NCBI GenBank assembly: GCA_958450325.1
Contig: OY288256.1
Location: forward strand, 12,742,557-12,806,556
Source: Agrostemma githago
Lineage: Eukaryota; Streptophyta; Magnoliopsida; Caryophyllales; Caryophyllaceae
Direction of reading: 5' to 3'
DNA: 64,000 bases
The translations under genes were made by a program, and so were the position numbers. Shown in pieces: positions 45,390 through 56,866 of this stretch. Below the pieces are notes generated by a model. The model was not told where the DNA came from, searched no databases, and worked only from the letters and a program-made list of their open reading frames with translations. Numbering within the stretch: the stretch's first letter is position 1; every line of letters begins with the position of its first letter.

Positions 45390-46153
45390 AAAGTTATCAT
45401 CGTCTTTGGATATCAAACAGAAATCTTTTGAGTCCTAAAATGAGTTCTTAAAACTGTGACGATATCAAACAGAACTCCGTTTAGAATCTTTTGAGTCCTA
45501 AAAAGAGTTTTTAAAACTATAAATTTAAGTGAAATTAAAAATTATGATGAGATATTATAAATAAGAGAAATCATTCGTTTTAGATAATCATTTATCCAAA
45601 AGTATACTTTGTAATAAGGTGATCGAATTCTATTATATAAATACGTAATAAGGTGATCGAATTCTATTATATAAATACATAATAAGGTGTTCGAATTCTA
45701 TTATATAAATAATAGTTATCGTTCGTCCTTAATAACTTAGATGAAAAACAAAATCTTTTGGATCTTAACAAAAAAGTTTTAAGACCTTAATTAAGTAATA
45801 TATCCCACAGTTTTGAGTCTTAATATAAACTCTTAAAAATATAAACTTGAGTAAAATTTCTCACATCGAAAAATTATTACAAAGTCATGAATTTCATAGA
45901 TACAAAACAAACATCTTTGCAGTTTTAGAAAAGCTCTTAGGACTATAATAAACTTAAGTAAAAATTTCTCTTTTGAGTCTTAAAAAGCTCTTAAGACTAT
46001 AATCGTGTGTGAAATTCTACATCACCGATAAGAAAAATTATTCATTTTTAGATATTAATAAAAAATCTTTTGAGTATTATAATAGCTCTTAAGGCTATAG
46101 ATTTAATTAAAATTATCCACATCGAAAAATTGCATTAAGGTGATGAAATTCTA

Positions 46154-46359
46154 CTCCCTCCGAGTTCCTAACATTGACACCTTTGGATTTTGGGTGTAAA
46201 ATAAGAAGGGGCAAATGAGTGACTCAAAAAAGAAAGAGGAAGAAAGAGAAATGTGTGGCTAAGTGTGAACCACACATTTATGGCCAAAAATTGAAAATGG
46301 ATAAAAGATCAAACTCGGCCCAAAAAAAATACGTGTCAGTGACAGAAACTCGGAGGGAG
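46154..46359. mobile_element. Stowaway-type MITE within Helitron A (206 bp)
   Basis: Ends CTCCCTCCGAGTT and AACTCGGAGGGAG are perfect inverted repeats, flanked by TA at 46152-46153 and 46360-46361. It sits in the repeat between GAAATTC and TATATAAATAAAAG. Confidence 0.92.
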
Positions 46360-46699
46360 TATTATATAAATAAAAGTAATCATCGTCTTTAGATATCAAT
46401 TAAAAATCTTTTGTAGAACTATCCTACATCGAAAAATTATGATGAGTTGACAAAATTTTATACTACGAAGTATATCATAAATAAAATAAATTATTCATTT
46501 TAGATATTAACCAGAAAAATCTTTTGAGTCTTATAACAACTCTTAAGGCTATAAATTGAAGTAAAATATTCCACATCAAGAAATTATAATAAGACGATGA
46601 AATTTTATTATATAAATAAAAGTCTGTCAACCAATAGTTTAACAAATTAAATTAATACAATCCTCTAACCTGTGTCATTATCATTTTCACTGAAAATAG

Positions 46700-46730
46700 G
46701 CCCGTGCATCGCACGGGCTTTCCAACTAGT
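46700..46730 (+). other. 3' terminal hairpin and CTAGT end of Helitron A
   Basis: GCCCGTGCATCGCACGGGC folds into an 8-bp stem with a three-base loop; TTTCCAACTAGT follows. The same signature, with one stem mismatch, ends Helitron C at 63653-63683. Confidence 0.9.
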
Positions 46731-48659
46731 ATTATATATATAAAGAAGGAACTTTTTGAGCGATATGATTGGTCCGTTGTATCAAAACTCAATTTAGGAA
46801 AGTATCATTAACAATAAAAAAAATCAAGTAGAGAATCTTTTAATTATTATAATAATATATTTAATCTACCATATTAATGTGATGTATTATAATTTTCATC
46901 TTAAAACCTTTAATTTTCGTTTAACAAAAAATTATCATATAATTTTTTTTAAAAATGATTTAATTAGATTCGTGGTAGAAAATGCTTTCATTTGAGTATA
47001 AATTTCATATAATTTGTTTCATATTATTCGCTCCAAAAAGTGATGAATTTATTACATATAAAGATAATAAAGTTATACCACATCGACAAATTATAATAAG
47101 GTGATGAAATTTTATATTATAAATATTAGTAATCATCCGTCCTTAGATATCCACCAAAAATCTTTTGAGTCATAAAAACTCTTAAGATTATAACCTTAAG
47201 TAATTATCTCACATCGAAAAAATTATGATGAGGTTATAGAATTCTATAATATAAATAAGAGTACTCATTATTTTTTTGAATATCGATAAAAAAAAAACTT
47301 TGACTCTTAAAAAAACTCTTAACAAGACTACAAACTTAAAATTGTCCCACATCAAAGCAATTAAAATAAGATAATGATTATATATTATAAATAAAAGTAA
47401 TCATGTGTTCTTTTGAGTCTTAGGGCAATAGCAATGGTAGAAGTTTCCTACCATATTTTTTTATGGCCACATCAACCTACTCTATTACATATGAAACTCT
47501 TTTTTTTTTTTTGAAAGTACATATGAAACTCATTTATTTTCACATCAATGGTGAAGTTCCATAATAATTTTTTAATAAGACTAATTGTTCTATTATTCAT
47601 TATTTTATTCAATTATGCACAAATATCAACTTATGAAGTTGGTTCTTTGTTTAAGAAACCAAGTTCATATAAGGAGGTCCTTATTTAGTGGAACAATGGA
47701 TAAGGAGCTCCTTAAGATGTATGAAATTTCTTATTTAACCCCATTGCTATTGCCCTTAAAAGGAGGACGGTAAATTATCCCACATCAAAAAACTATGATA
47801 ATGAAATTCTATATTATAAATAAGATTAATCATTTGTTCTTAAATATCAATAAAAAAATCGAGTCTTAGAAATCAATATATTAATAAGCAGAAACTTTTC
47901 GAGCGATATGATTGGTCGAAGTTTTTTAATTTATTTTTTAAGTTAAATAAATAATATAAAAATTTGTGTATGAAAAAAAAAATCCTACCCCATTTAAGAC
48001 TCAAAAAATTATCACTATACAAACCAACGATTATCAACTCATAAGACAACAAAATTTGGACAGCGACAGCGTGAAACGCTTAGTCAGTTTTGTTTGATAC
48101 AGTAATTGTATTTAATATTTATTTATTCACTCTCAAAAAATATATAATTAAAATTCTATTATATAAATAAAAGTGAGGAGATTCTATTATATAAATAAAA
48201 GTAATCATCGTATTTAGATATCAATCAGAAAAATTTTTGAATCCTAAAAAAAGTTCTTAAAATCATAAATTTAAGTTGAATTATCATACATCGAAAAATT
48301 ATGATTAGCTTCTGAAATTTTCTGAAATTTTATACTATATCATAAATAATAGAAATCATTCGCTTTAGATATTTATGAAAAATCTTTTAAGTCTTATAAT
48401 AACTCTTAAGTCTTAAAGCTATAAATTGAAGGAAAATTATCCCACATTGAGAAATTATAATAAAATGATGAAATTATATTATATAAATAAAAGAAATTAT
48501 TCATCAACCAGAAATCTTTTGAGTCATAAAAAAAGTTCAAGTAATTTTGCTAAGGTGATGAAATTATATATCATAAATAAAAGTCATTCATCTTTATATT
48601 ACATCATTATATCAACCAAAAAATTTCTGGGAATAACAAAACGTACATCATAGTGTACT

Positions 48660-49425
48660 TTATTAATATACTTTGTACAAGATATTTGAAAAGTCTTCTT
48701 ATTTTTTTTAAATGTAATTAATTATTATAATTTATTACTAATAGCATGATTCAAGATTTTTATTTGTTTAAGAAAGTAAGATAATGACAGAGATTTATAT
48801 TTGTCAATTTATAAAAAAAATCTCAAAGTGTTACACAGTCGTACGTGTACTTAGTTAATCATATGAATAATATATTAATCCCCTATTAGATCAATTGTTT
48901 ATACATTTATTGTGTAAGAAATAAACACATTTATTTATATTATCATGAAATTTAATTATTCATATCACCATATACACGCTACGTACAATATGTTTTTGAA
49001 TTATGTGGGTCAAATTGAATCTCTTACTTTACATTGATACGTAAATATTATTTGTCATTTTATTTATTAGTTATTACATTTATAATAATAATAATAACCC
49101 GTAGATAATATTGTTGAATGCAAAACTTATATAGTAACAAGTAAATATTTCATATAAATATAAATGAATATTGGTACGAATATATAGTTTAAGATTTACT
49201 TGTGTGCGAAGTATTTTAATCAATCTTTCTAAGAATGCTAACTATAATGTACGCCTATATTTAATTTGATGTTTACCGTAAATATTACCTACCTAAATAG
49301 ACATTCACGTATGTAGATAGTATTCGTTTACTATTTTTTATTTTTTTTGCCAGCTGGAAAATCGAGATTTAACAATAAAAGGCGTGCACTAACGGCTAAC
49401 CCGTAAGCACACTTAATGTTTAGAT
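48660..49425. other. AT-rich part of Helitron C without repeat units
   Basis: No gene seen. The USE/TATA repeat fades out near 48655; a change in base composition near 49355 (GCCAGCTGGAAAATCGAGA) may mark the start of captured sequence. Confidence 0.4.
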
Positions 49426-50323
49426 TCATAGAACCCATGTTACATCCTTTATTAAACTTAATAACGAAATTAAAAAGATAATAAACGTAGATAAGATGCG
49501 TCTGGGGGTCACAATAGTAGGATGGTGGCTTGCGGAAGATTGGACACGAGCATTTGTTGAATCATCAGCGATGCTAACCTCCGAAAGCCATCGAAATAAA
49601 CGAGCCGCAGAGTAACAGGAACCAGGTGAACTTACGTTCTTGCGAAAAGAACGTAGAAGGCAAAGAAGATAAACAAGACAACGAGGTCTGCTATCAATGG
49701 GGAAAAAACCCCTCCACCTGGTAGCTCTAACCCTTTGATCATAGGTCCAACAGCTTGAGAAATCCAACAAGTAGCTGAGAAAAAACAAAGATCGTCTCCC
49801 AACGAAATTCCCAACCAAAGTAGTCAGACAAGTGACATTTCCAACCCACACCCGAGACAAATGATACTCGTACTTAGGAACCTTATTAAGGTCATTATTG
49901 CTACTATCTGGAGCATGAAAACACGAATGACTGGATAGACGTACAAAACGATTAAATATCTCGAAAACGAGATTTATTACTAATGAGATCAGAAAGCTTA
50001 AAAGGAACAGGAGATACATGAGGGAGATTCGAAGAGGAAAATCGCCAAGGACCCGACCACTCTTCAAGCACCCTAACCCACCCCACACACTTGCCCCGAC
50101 CACAAACCACACATACCAGCCAAATAAATCCACACTAGGCTACCTAGTCTGTAACGGTGATAAGAAAATGCATTTATTAAAAGAACGACGACTTAGACCG
50201 TAACAATGATCAAAGAAGGCTCTTATTAAAAGGATCAGATTGAAACCTGCGAAAAGTACGACAAACAAAGAAAGAAAAGACAATAAAGAAAGAAAAACAA
50301 CAACAACGACGTAGACAGAGAAC
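49426..50323 (-). other. Possible captured gene segment in Helitron C, left part
   Basis: A minus-strand frame of 235 codons covers 50133-49426, with Phe/Leu/Ser-rich stretches and no family I recognise. Upstream pieces (50403-50140) read as another hydrophobic frame. The composition and the patches of T-rich sequence suggest exons and introns of a captured gene rather than a single coding region. It joins to 62919-63640 once the solo LTR is removed. Confidence 0.35.
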
Positions 50324-50736
50324 CCACCTGTAGACACCCGCATTTTGACTGCCACGTATCTATGGTAGTCTCCGAAAAACACCCGATGATGATCGGACGT
50401 CAACGTGACTTAGTATACTCGGATTTGGGCTCAGAATTCATAATATCCGACATGGACTTTTAGCGGAGTAAAAATCTCACAAAACATACCTCAAATTCAG
50501 GCCCAGTGGGTCGTTCCGAGTCAAATGAGACTAATTTGGGCCAAAACCGTCACCGGAAATAAAACCGTCTTTTAGCGACCGAGTCAAAACCCGGTCAAAG
50601 TCGAATCCCGAGACGAACCAGCCTCACATTGTGTCCAAGTACACAAAATGAATAAAGTCACAACATGCAAATCAATGCAAATCAATCAAATCAATCAAGT
50701 CAAATCCTTCCCAAAATAGCTCGATCCTAATTGATC

Positions 50737-50846
50737 CACTCGATCGAGTGGATAGACCCACTCGGTCGAGTGGAGCGTCAAAAGAGCTGTCCAGGTTCAT
50801 TCACAAGGGCACTCGACCGAGTGCACTAGGGCCACTCGATCGAGTG
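50737..50846. repeat. Palindrome cassette in the solo LTR, upstream of TATA
   Basis: Sites start at 50737 (CACTCGATCGAGTG), 50759 (CACTCGGTCGAGTG), 50810 (CACTCGACCGAGTG) and 50833 (CACTCGATCGAGTG). Spacings are 22, 51 and 23 bp, the same as in element 1, although the intervening sequence differs. Confidence 0.93.
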
Positions 50847-50868
50847 ACCCTAGGTCGGGGGTAAAGCC

Positions 50869-50876
50869 TATAAATA
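50869..50876 (+). promoter_or_regulatory. TATA box of the solo LTR
   Basis: TATAAATA lies 22 bp after the last palindrome, in the sequence GCCTATAAATACCCCC. Confidence 0.7.
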
Positions 50877-51237
50877 CCCCCTTAACCCCATTCATTTCAC
50901 AAGGTTTTTCCGATGGACCTTTAGCTTACATTCACCCTACACTTCTCCCATACTACACAATATTACGTCCCTAGCAACCAAGCACACAAAAACCGAGTCT
51001 CCGTCCCTCGATAAACCGACGTCACACACATACATATTCAAACTCGAGATCAAAACTCGCCAAAGACCCGAGAGCATCCTCTCCCTAACCAAACACACCC
51101 TAACTCACCCTACATATCTCGACACTCCCGCGCACACACCGCTACTACGAGTTCGTTTCCGAGGCCATTAAGCATGTAGGTTGAGGGTGTCATCAAACCC
51201 CTTTTCTCCTTTCCCTTCTTTCGTTTATTTATGTATA

Positions 51238-51238
<1 letters not shown>

Positions 51239-51278
<40 letters not shown>
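51239..51278. repeat. (ATT)n microsatellite in the solo LTR
   Basis: About 13 uninterrupted TAT/ATT units, followed by a few imperfect ones. Confidence 0.9.
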
Positions 51279-51469
51279 GTACTATTATTATTAGTCGGTA
51301 TTAACGACACTAATATTTTATTTACTAACACTAACCTTTAATTTTATGTATACTAACATTTTATATTTCTGTACACTAACATCTAACATTTAATTATTGT
51401 ATTCTAACATCTAACATTTATTCTTCGCGTCTAACAATCTAACATTTAATTTTCGTTATTTACACTTTG

Positions 51470-52850
51470 TGATAAGCTAGTCGTATACCTATCAAAAATA
51501 ACCAACTACGGTCTAACTAAAAATATAGCTAGGGAAGTCGGGATCGATTTCACAGGGAGACAAATAAATTCTACTCGTATTAAAGTCTATCTAAGTAACA
51601 ATCGGGGGGTTTTGTTTGTTTTTATCTAAACTAAAGTAGTGAAGGAAAGAGAATTAAAAAGGAAGAAATAACTAAAATAAAATAAGATGAATTTAAGATG
51701 AATAAAAATATGGAGAGGAAACTAGGATTGTCGGTTCACTACGAATCTCATATGGCCACGGTCTAAATCACAGGTCTGTCACAGATATTGGTCTAAGGGG
51801 TATTGAAAAGGTCCTTCCGGTCCGCTATTCACCCTAGCATGCTTCTAACGGCTTCCGATCTTATTAGGGCAAACTAATGTGTTGTAGCAGGTCTAACTTT
51901 TACCAGGCTTCCGATCTTAGGTTCAAGTTTACCGAATTCAATTAATCAATCATGCGCATTAACTGACTAATCGCGATTATATGCTACAATTGACAACTCA
52001 GACACAAAATCATTGACAGATCTATAAATTATTTAGTGACCACATTCAATTCGCAGATCCCCTAAATCCTAGCGAGGAAAATTAGCTACTCATGATTAAT
52101 TTGATAATAACAAGATTGATAGAAGAATTTACTAGATTGAACATGATGAATACTAATAAATTTACGACAAGCATAAAACAATAATTAAGTACGAAGAAGA
52201 ATCAATCAAGAACGAAGAAGAAAGAAAGATTAATAAAATTACCGAAGGAATGAAGGCGATTAGAATCTTGAAGTGCTTACAATAACCGAGTTTTTGGGAA
52301 GAAATTAAAACTAGAGAGAATAAGAGTAGAGAAGAAGTCTAAAAGAAATCTAAGTTGTGTAGAGATCGTGTAGAAGTTGAGGTTCCTTCAATGTGGCTGA
52401 AAAGCCCTATTTATACAAATCAAATAACCTAAAAACTGTTTAGGAAATTCCTTTGTGTTTAGGAAATTTCCTGCTGATCACGAAGCCTGTCTGCGGTCCA
52501 GAGAATAGTCGGCCGACTATTGTAATAGTCGGTCGACTATTCATTTATCAACTTGAATTCTGCAGCTCCAGAATAGTCGGCCGACTATCGTAATAGTCGG
52601 TCGACTATCGTCATGGTCGGCCGACTATCTTAATAGTCGGTCGACTATTACTCGTTTCAGCGAACAGCTCTTCCAGCTTCGTTTTGGCCTGGTTTTGGTT
52701 CGTTTTAGCTCCTTTGTCTTCTGTTTCTGCAAAATGACAATACAACCACAAAGTAGCCAATTCGGGGCAAAATAATAGTTTTCACTATTCAATAAACATG
52801 AGAATGCGCGTATAAAAGGTATAAAAAGTGTATATAAAATACGCGCATCA
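51470..52850 (-). repeat. 3' LTR of element 2 (1381 bp)
   Basis: TGATAAGCTAGTCG at 51470 to GCGCATCA at 52850. The first 25 bases resemble the element 1 LTR end (TAGTCGTAT..CCTA), so the families are related. It contains six palindromes at 52505-52648 and a TATAAATAG box on the minus strand at 52415-52407. Confidence 0.96.
52505..52648. repeat. Palindrome array of element 2 (3' LTR copy)
   Basis: Six 16-bp sites start at 52505, 52525, 52573, 52593, 52613 and 52633. ATAGTCGGCCGACTAT alternates with ATAGTCGGTCGACTAT; the fifth reads ATGGTCGG at its left end. Spacings are 20, 48, 20, 20 and 20 bp. Confidence 0.95.
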
Positions 52851-52889
52851 AATCTCCCCAAACCAAACCCTTGCTTGTCCTCAAGCAAG
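52851..52889 (-). promoter_or_regulatory. Polypurine tract and hairpin of element 2
   Basis: The minus strand carries GGGTTTGGTTTGGGGAGATT against the 3' LTR. An 8-bp stem, CTTGCTTG with CAAGCAAG, encloses the four-base loop (AGGA in RNA), as in element 1. Confidence 0.85.
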
Positions 52890-54350
52890 CACAAAACGGT
52901 AACTCAATCCTAATGGAATGTATATAGCTCATAGCGGAATATGCTCCAAAGTCACCCAAACTAATGCGCAACGATTAAAATAAATGTAAACAACTACATA
53001 CAACAAGCTTGACTAATGACAACAGTACTGAACCTTCAACCTTGCAAGACTCGTCTATGTCGGACTCTCACGGAACGCTCATCACACAAATCGGGTGATA
53101 TTGTGAGTTTATGTAAAAACGGAAAGACAAAGCACTCACCTAAACTGCGACCTACAAGAACATGCATGCAATCTAACATGAAATCAATCTCTAATAACCG
53201 TACATACGCATTCTATCGGGAAAAGACACGTGCCAAGGACTTACATATGGTATAAAGTGAGGTTGATCGGGTAAGAAGGGGCAAAACGGTATGGATATGT
53301 GGAGGTAAAAGCCAAGCTAGTACAACTACAACCAACATAAAATTCATTCCGTTCTCACCAAACTCTAGTCGAAGAAATTAGGCATAATAACAAGCGCCTT
53401 ATAAAAACCGCTTCTCACCAATAACTATGAAATTAGAGAGATCAATTCTTTTCTCATAGCAAAAACACATTCTTCTTCTAGTTTCACTTCAATTTTTTTT
53501 CTTTTCTTCTTCTTTCCTTTCTTTTTTTTTCTTTTTTTTTTCTTTTTCATTCATTTTTTTTCAATTTCCCTTTTTCTTTTCCACTAACATGGTACCAAAA
53601 TTAACCCGAAAAAAACAATTTCGTCCAATTCATCTACTAGCTTGACTAGGGTAGGCAAGTTATGGCATGTAGTTAATAAACGGGTCAAACAGGTCAATTT
53701 GGCTATGTGAAGCTCATGGGAATTAATTAAAAGAAAGGATTTGCCTTTTTCGCACATGTCAAAACCACGAGTCAAAAACGTACAGGTACCTAAGAGACGA
53801 ATGTCATGCTTATGCAGTTTGATATTACATGCCTCATAAGGAGTACTACTCTCAACCTAAATGAAACTGATCATGAATGTCATCAGTTTAAGGCTCTAAT
53901 TCCTTACAAATCTGAGTAGTTTGCCAACAATGAGTCAAGTTTATTCGTTCAGTACCATTAACCAAAGATGCAAGAATGTCACATGTAATTATATACAAAA
54001 ATTCTAACGGCGTACTAGCATAAGCAACTAAATGAAGACATAAAAGCAATATCATCATCGCTACATAGCATTCCGACTCAACTAAGACTCGACTAAATGC
54101 AAAACATATTTTTGTGATTTTTTTTTGATTTTTCTAAAATGCATGCGAAAATGCAAGAAATATGCATATGGATGAAAACAGACAGATGCATACCCTCCCC
54201 AAACCAAATCACACAATGTCCTCATTGTGTATAACAAACAATAAGAGGCAACAATAAATATGGGAAAGGAATGCTAAACGATGGAAGTGCAAAAAGAAAA
54301 AGAAGAACTACTTACAAGATATATACAAATGGAGACCTCCCCAAATCGTC
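52890..54350 (-). other. Long 3' untranslated region of element 2
   Basis: Collinear with 1406-3112 in element 1, including an A-rich polypurine tract (about 53485-53575) and the internal polypurine site at 54193-54230. No coding sequence. Confidence 0.7.
54193..54230 (-). promoter_or_regulatory. Internal polypurine-tract-like site with hairpin, element 2
   Basis: The minus strand has TTGGTTTGGGGAGGG (about 54193-54207), and the hairpin ACACAATG (54211-54218), loop, CATTGTGT (54223-54230) with the AGGA loop. The stem is a perfect 8 bp and unlike the stem of element 1 in sequence. Confidence 0.6.
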
Positions 54351-55898
54351 CTAATCGGAGTTCTCGTCACCGCTCTCCTCCTGATCACCACGTCCACCAT
54401 CGTTATCTCCATCATCGTCATTTCTCTGCTCATTCCCGGCAGTGTTACCATAGCCTCCCTCGGGGTAGGTGTAGTAAGTCGGATGCCACCCTGTAGGAGA
54501 GATCAGGCCGATCCGCACTCCATGGTCGTAACATGGAAAGTCGGCAAGTGCCTGATTTAGCTGTACCGCTGCCATCCGGTGGCATAACTCATTAAGCATT
54601 CCAGGTACCGCCGCTTGGTCGAGGACCGCAGGTGTAACATATGGCGGAGGAGGCACAAAGTGGGCAGGAAATGCAGGCACATCAGAATAATCAGTATATG
54701 GATATGCATAAGGAGGCCGTGGTGGGACCGAAGGTCCAGCCGCAAACGATGGTGTATGTGATGCATGGCTAGTCGATCGGCCACCCCCTCGAGATTGTCG
54801 AGGAGGTCGAGACGGTCCACCCGTATCGGATGCGAAGTGTGTCGGGGTCTGAAGATCCCTCCTAAGTGGTAGCAAATAGGAGGGATACGGTGGAGGGTCC
54901 CGTTCATGACCAAAGGGGAGATAGGGGAAGGGGGTAAGAGGTGGTAGATTGTATGGGAGGATAACCGATTCATCCTTAGCTATGCGCCAATGCAAATCAG
55001 GACCTAGCCAATGAAGACTCCTAAGGACAGAAAAGTTCAAAAGGCGACTTTCAAGTCGCTCGGCAGACGGAAGATCGTGTCCTATAGGTTCCTCCCCGCA
55101 CGGGAAATCCGGAAATAGCCTACGACCGATGTGGGAAACGAGACCTCCACAATGAATGACAGAAATAAGCCCATTTCCGATATGTTGGAAATGGTGGGCA
55201 ACAAGGGCGGCCACATTCATGACATATGGCCGCTCGCTATCGATGTTTAGATAGCCCGCTAGACTCTCTAACTCATCAGCATTAACATTGTTCGGCTCAG
55301 TACGTCCGTAAATGGTGCACCCTATCAAACGAAGCCAGTATCGAATGGCCGGGTGATGGACTTCGTTGCCCCGCTTACGACCCGTATTACGATCAGTAAT
55401 GCAAGACCAGATTTCATTGGCTAGACGGCGAGGGGGATGAATTGAATCCCCTTCGCTAGTAACACCTAAAAGCTGACCGAACTCGCGAACGGTCCTAGAA
55501 AAACTCGTGTTAAAGAGTCTAAAAAAAATGCAAGGTGTGTCCCAGTTCATGTCACTAAAAAAATTGAAACTACTAAAAAACTCAAGAGTAGGACCCTTAT
55601 ATGTGAATTCTAGCATATAAATTAGCCCACTCATACCAGTGCCATTAAGTAAGTCAATAACAGGCTGATAAATGCCTAACCTGCCCAAGAGCTCACGGTC
55701 TAGGAACCGTGTCGGGGTTACCTTAAGAGCTGCCAACCGGACAAAACGCTCTCTCTGATCAGCTGAGGCAAACTGAATGTATGGGTATTCCGGTATGCCT
55801 TCCTCGGGAAATGGGACGAGATCCTGAGTTGGCGCTGACTCCCGGCTAATGTCGGTCCGACGTCTTGTGCTCCCCCGGCGTTGTCTTTTTGCATCCAT
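54351..55898 (-). CDS. Athila 3' ORF in the env position, element 2
   Basis: From the ATG at 55898 the frame gives 515 residues (an upstream in-frame ATG at 55916 adds six). The start is basic (MDAKRQRRGSTRRR). The central 300 residues align with the ORF of element 1, sharing a PAIRYWLRLIG block and an SLAGYLN block. A Pro/Tyr/Ser-rich segment and a strongly acidic tail (about 490-515, Asp/Glu/Gly) follow. The frame is unbroken although the element has lost its enzymes, which suggests the product is used in cis or that the element is very young. Function unknown; no clear envelope features. Confidence 0.75.
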   Translation of the reverse strand: MDAKRQRRGSTRRRTDISRESAPTQDLVPFPEEGIPEYPYIQFASADQRERFVRLAALKVTPTRFLDRELLGRLGIYQPVIDLLNGTGMSGLIYMLEFTYKGPTLEFFSSFNFFSDMNWDTPCIFFRLFNTSFSRTVREFGQLLGVTSEGDSIHPPRRLANEIWSCITDRNTGRKRGNEVHHPAIRYWLRLIGCTIYGRTEPNNVNADELESLAGYLNIDSERPYVMNVAALVAHHFQHIGNGLISVIHCGGLVSHIGRRLFPDFPCGEEPIGHDLPSAERLESRLLNFSVLRSLHWLGPDLHWRIAKDESVILPYNLPPLTPFPYLPFGHERDPPPYPSYLLPLRRDLQTPTHFASDTGGPSRPPRQSRGGGRSTSHASHTPSFAAGPSVPPRPPYAYPYTDYSDVPAFPAHFVPPPPYVTPAVLDQAAVPGMLNELCHRMAAVQLNQALADFPCYDHGVRIGLISPTGWHPTYYTYPEGGYGNTAGNEQRNDDDGDNDGGRGDQEESGDENSD

Positions 55899-56866
55899 TT
55901 CGACCTGAAATAGCAAAAATCAGACTACTGTACTACTCACACAAAAAACCCCAAATCAATTGAAATCAAAACCCTAATTTCATAACTGAAATTTGGGTAA
56001 AAACATTATAATGTGATGAAATCAACAAATTTGGGTAAACAAAATGAGTAATAGCATAAATCTGAGACAAACTAAATCGAAAATCTGAAATTCAAGCAGT
56101 CGGAACAACCTCGGCAGAAACCCAGCAATCGCGAAACAGAATCGCCCGATAAACACGATAGTCGTCCGACTATCGGAATAGTCGTCCGACTATCAGAATA
56201 GTCGCCCGACTATTCTGATGGTCGGCGACTCCGGCGGACGGCGAACAGCAGACCGAGAAAAAGTTAGACAAAAAAATTGAGGCAAATCTGAGAAAAACTT
56301 ACTTGAATGGTTGGAAAGTAGTTGCAACTTCAAAAGGACAAGAAACTAGCAAGGATGAAAAGATTAAAGAAGAAAAAGAGATGGAGAGAAGGAGATGGGT
56401 AGGGAGGTTGAAGATGAAGATTTGAATAGGATGAATGTTGAGGATGAGGTTAGGTGGGAGGAGTAAGAAAATAGGGTTTAGGAGTTTATTTTTCAAATTA
56501 AAAATAACTGAAGTAGAGTAAAGAGAGAAAAAACTTATGTGACGGAAATTGTCATCCAAGGTGCGCGACTTTTGCCAGAATAGTCGGCCGACTATTAAAA
56601 ATAGTCGTCCGACTATTATAATAGTCGGTCGACTATAAAAATAGTCGGTCGACTATTGTTGACCAGTTCCAGTTTTCCGTCAGCAGCCTGTTCTCTGCAA
56701 AACTAAATTCAAACCTTTAAACCCTCGTTCTCACCCTCACAAAATCTATAATGCAGAAAATTAAATATGCTCTAACTAACTAAATGCAGGTACAATTTGT
56801 TTTACAACCCGGGTTGCCTCCCGGTCAGCGCTGGTTTAAGGTCCCGCACGACCGTAGTCACTTTGC
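55899..56866 (-). other. Spacer between gag-pro and the 3' ORF, element 2
   Basis: Noncoding. Palindromes of the ATAGTCG type start at 56158, 56178 and 56198 (centres GTCC and GCCC) and at 56580, 56601, 56621 and 56641. The conserved hairpin CCGGGTTGCCTCCCGG is at 56809-56824, just 3' of the Gag-protease stop. Element 1 has the palindromes and the hairpin in the same relative region. Confidence 0.75.

Larger units (their letters stand above)
43127..46730 (+). mobile_element. Non-autonomous Helitron A
   Basis: Starts TCAATATATTATATATATAA after an A (43126) and ends CTAGT at 46730. An 8-bp stem hairpin, GCCCGTGC-ATC-GCACGGGC (46700-46718), stands 12 bases before the end. This is the standard Helitron structure. 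The next base is A rather than the expected T, so the exact end may be off by a base. The interior is a degenerate repeat of roughly 100-150 bp (the USE/TATA unit) plus two MITEs. No Rep/helicase sequence is seen. Confidence 0.85.

Noticed and set aside
49426..50133. Membrane protein gene of 235 codons
   Set aside because: Hydrophobic stretches come from T-rich sequence, no family is recognisable, and it lies inside a Helitron; kept only as possible captured sequence.
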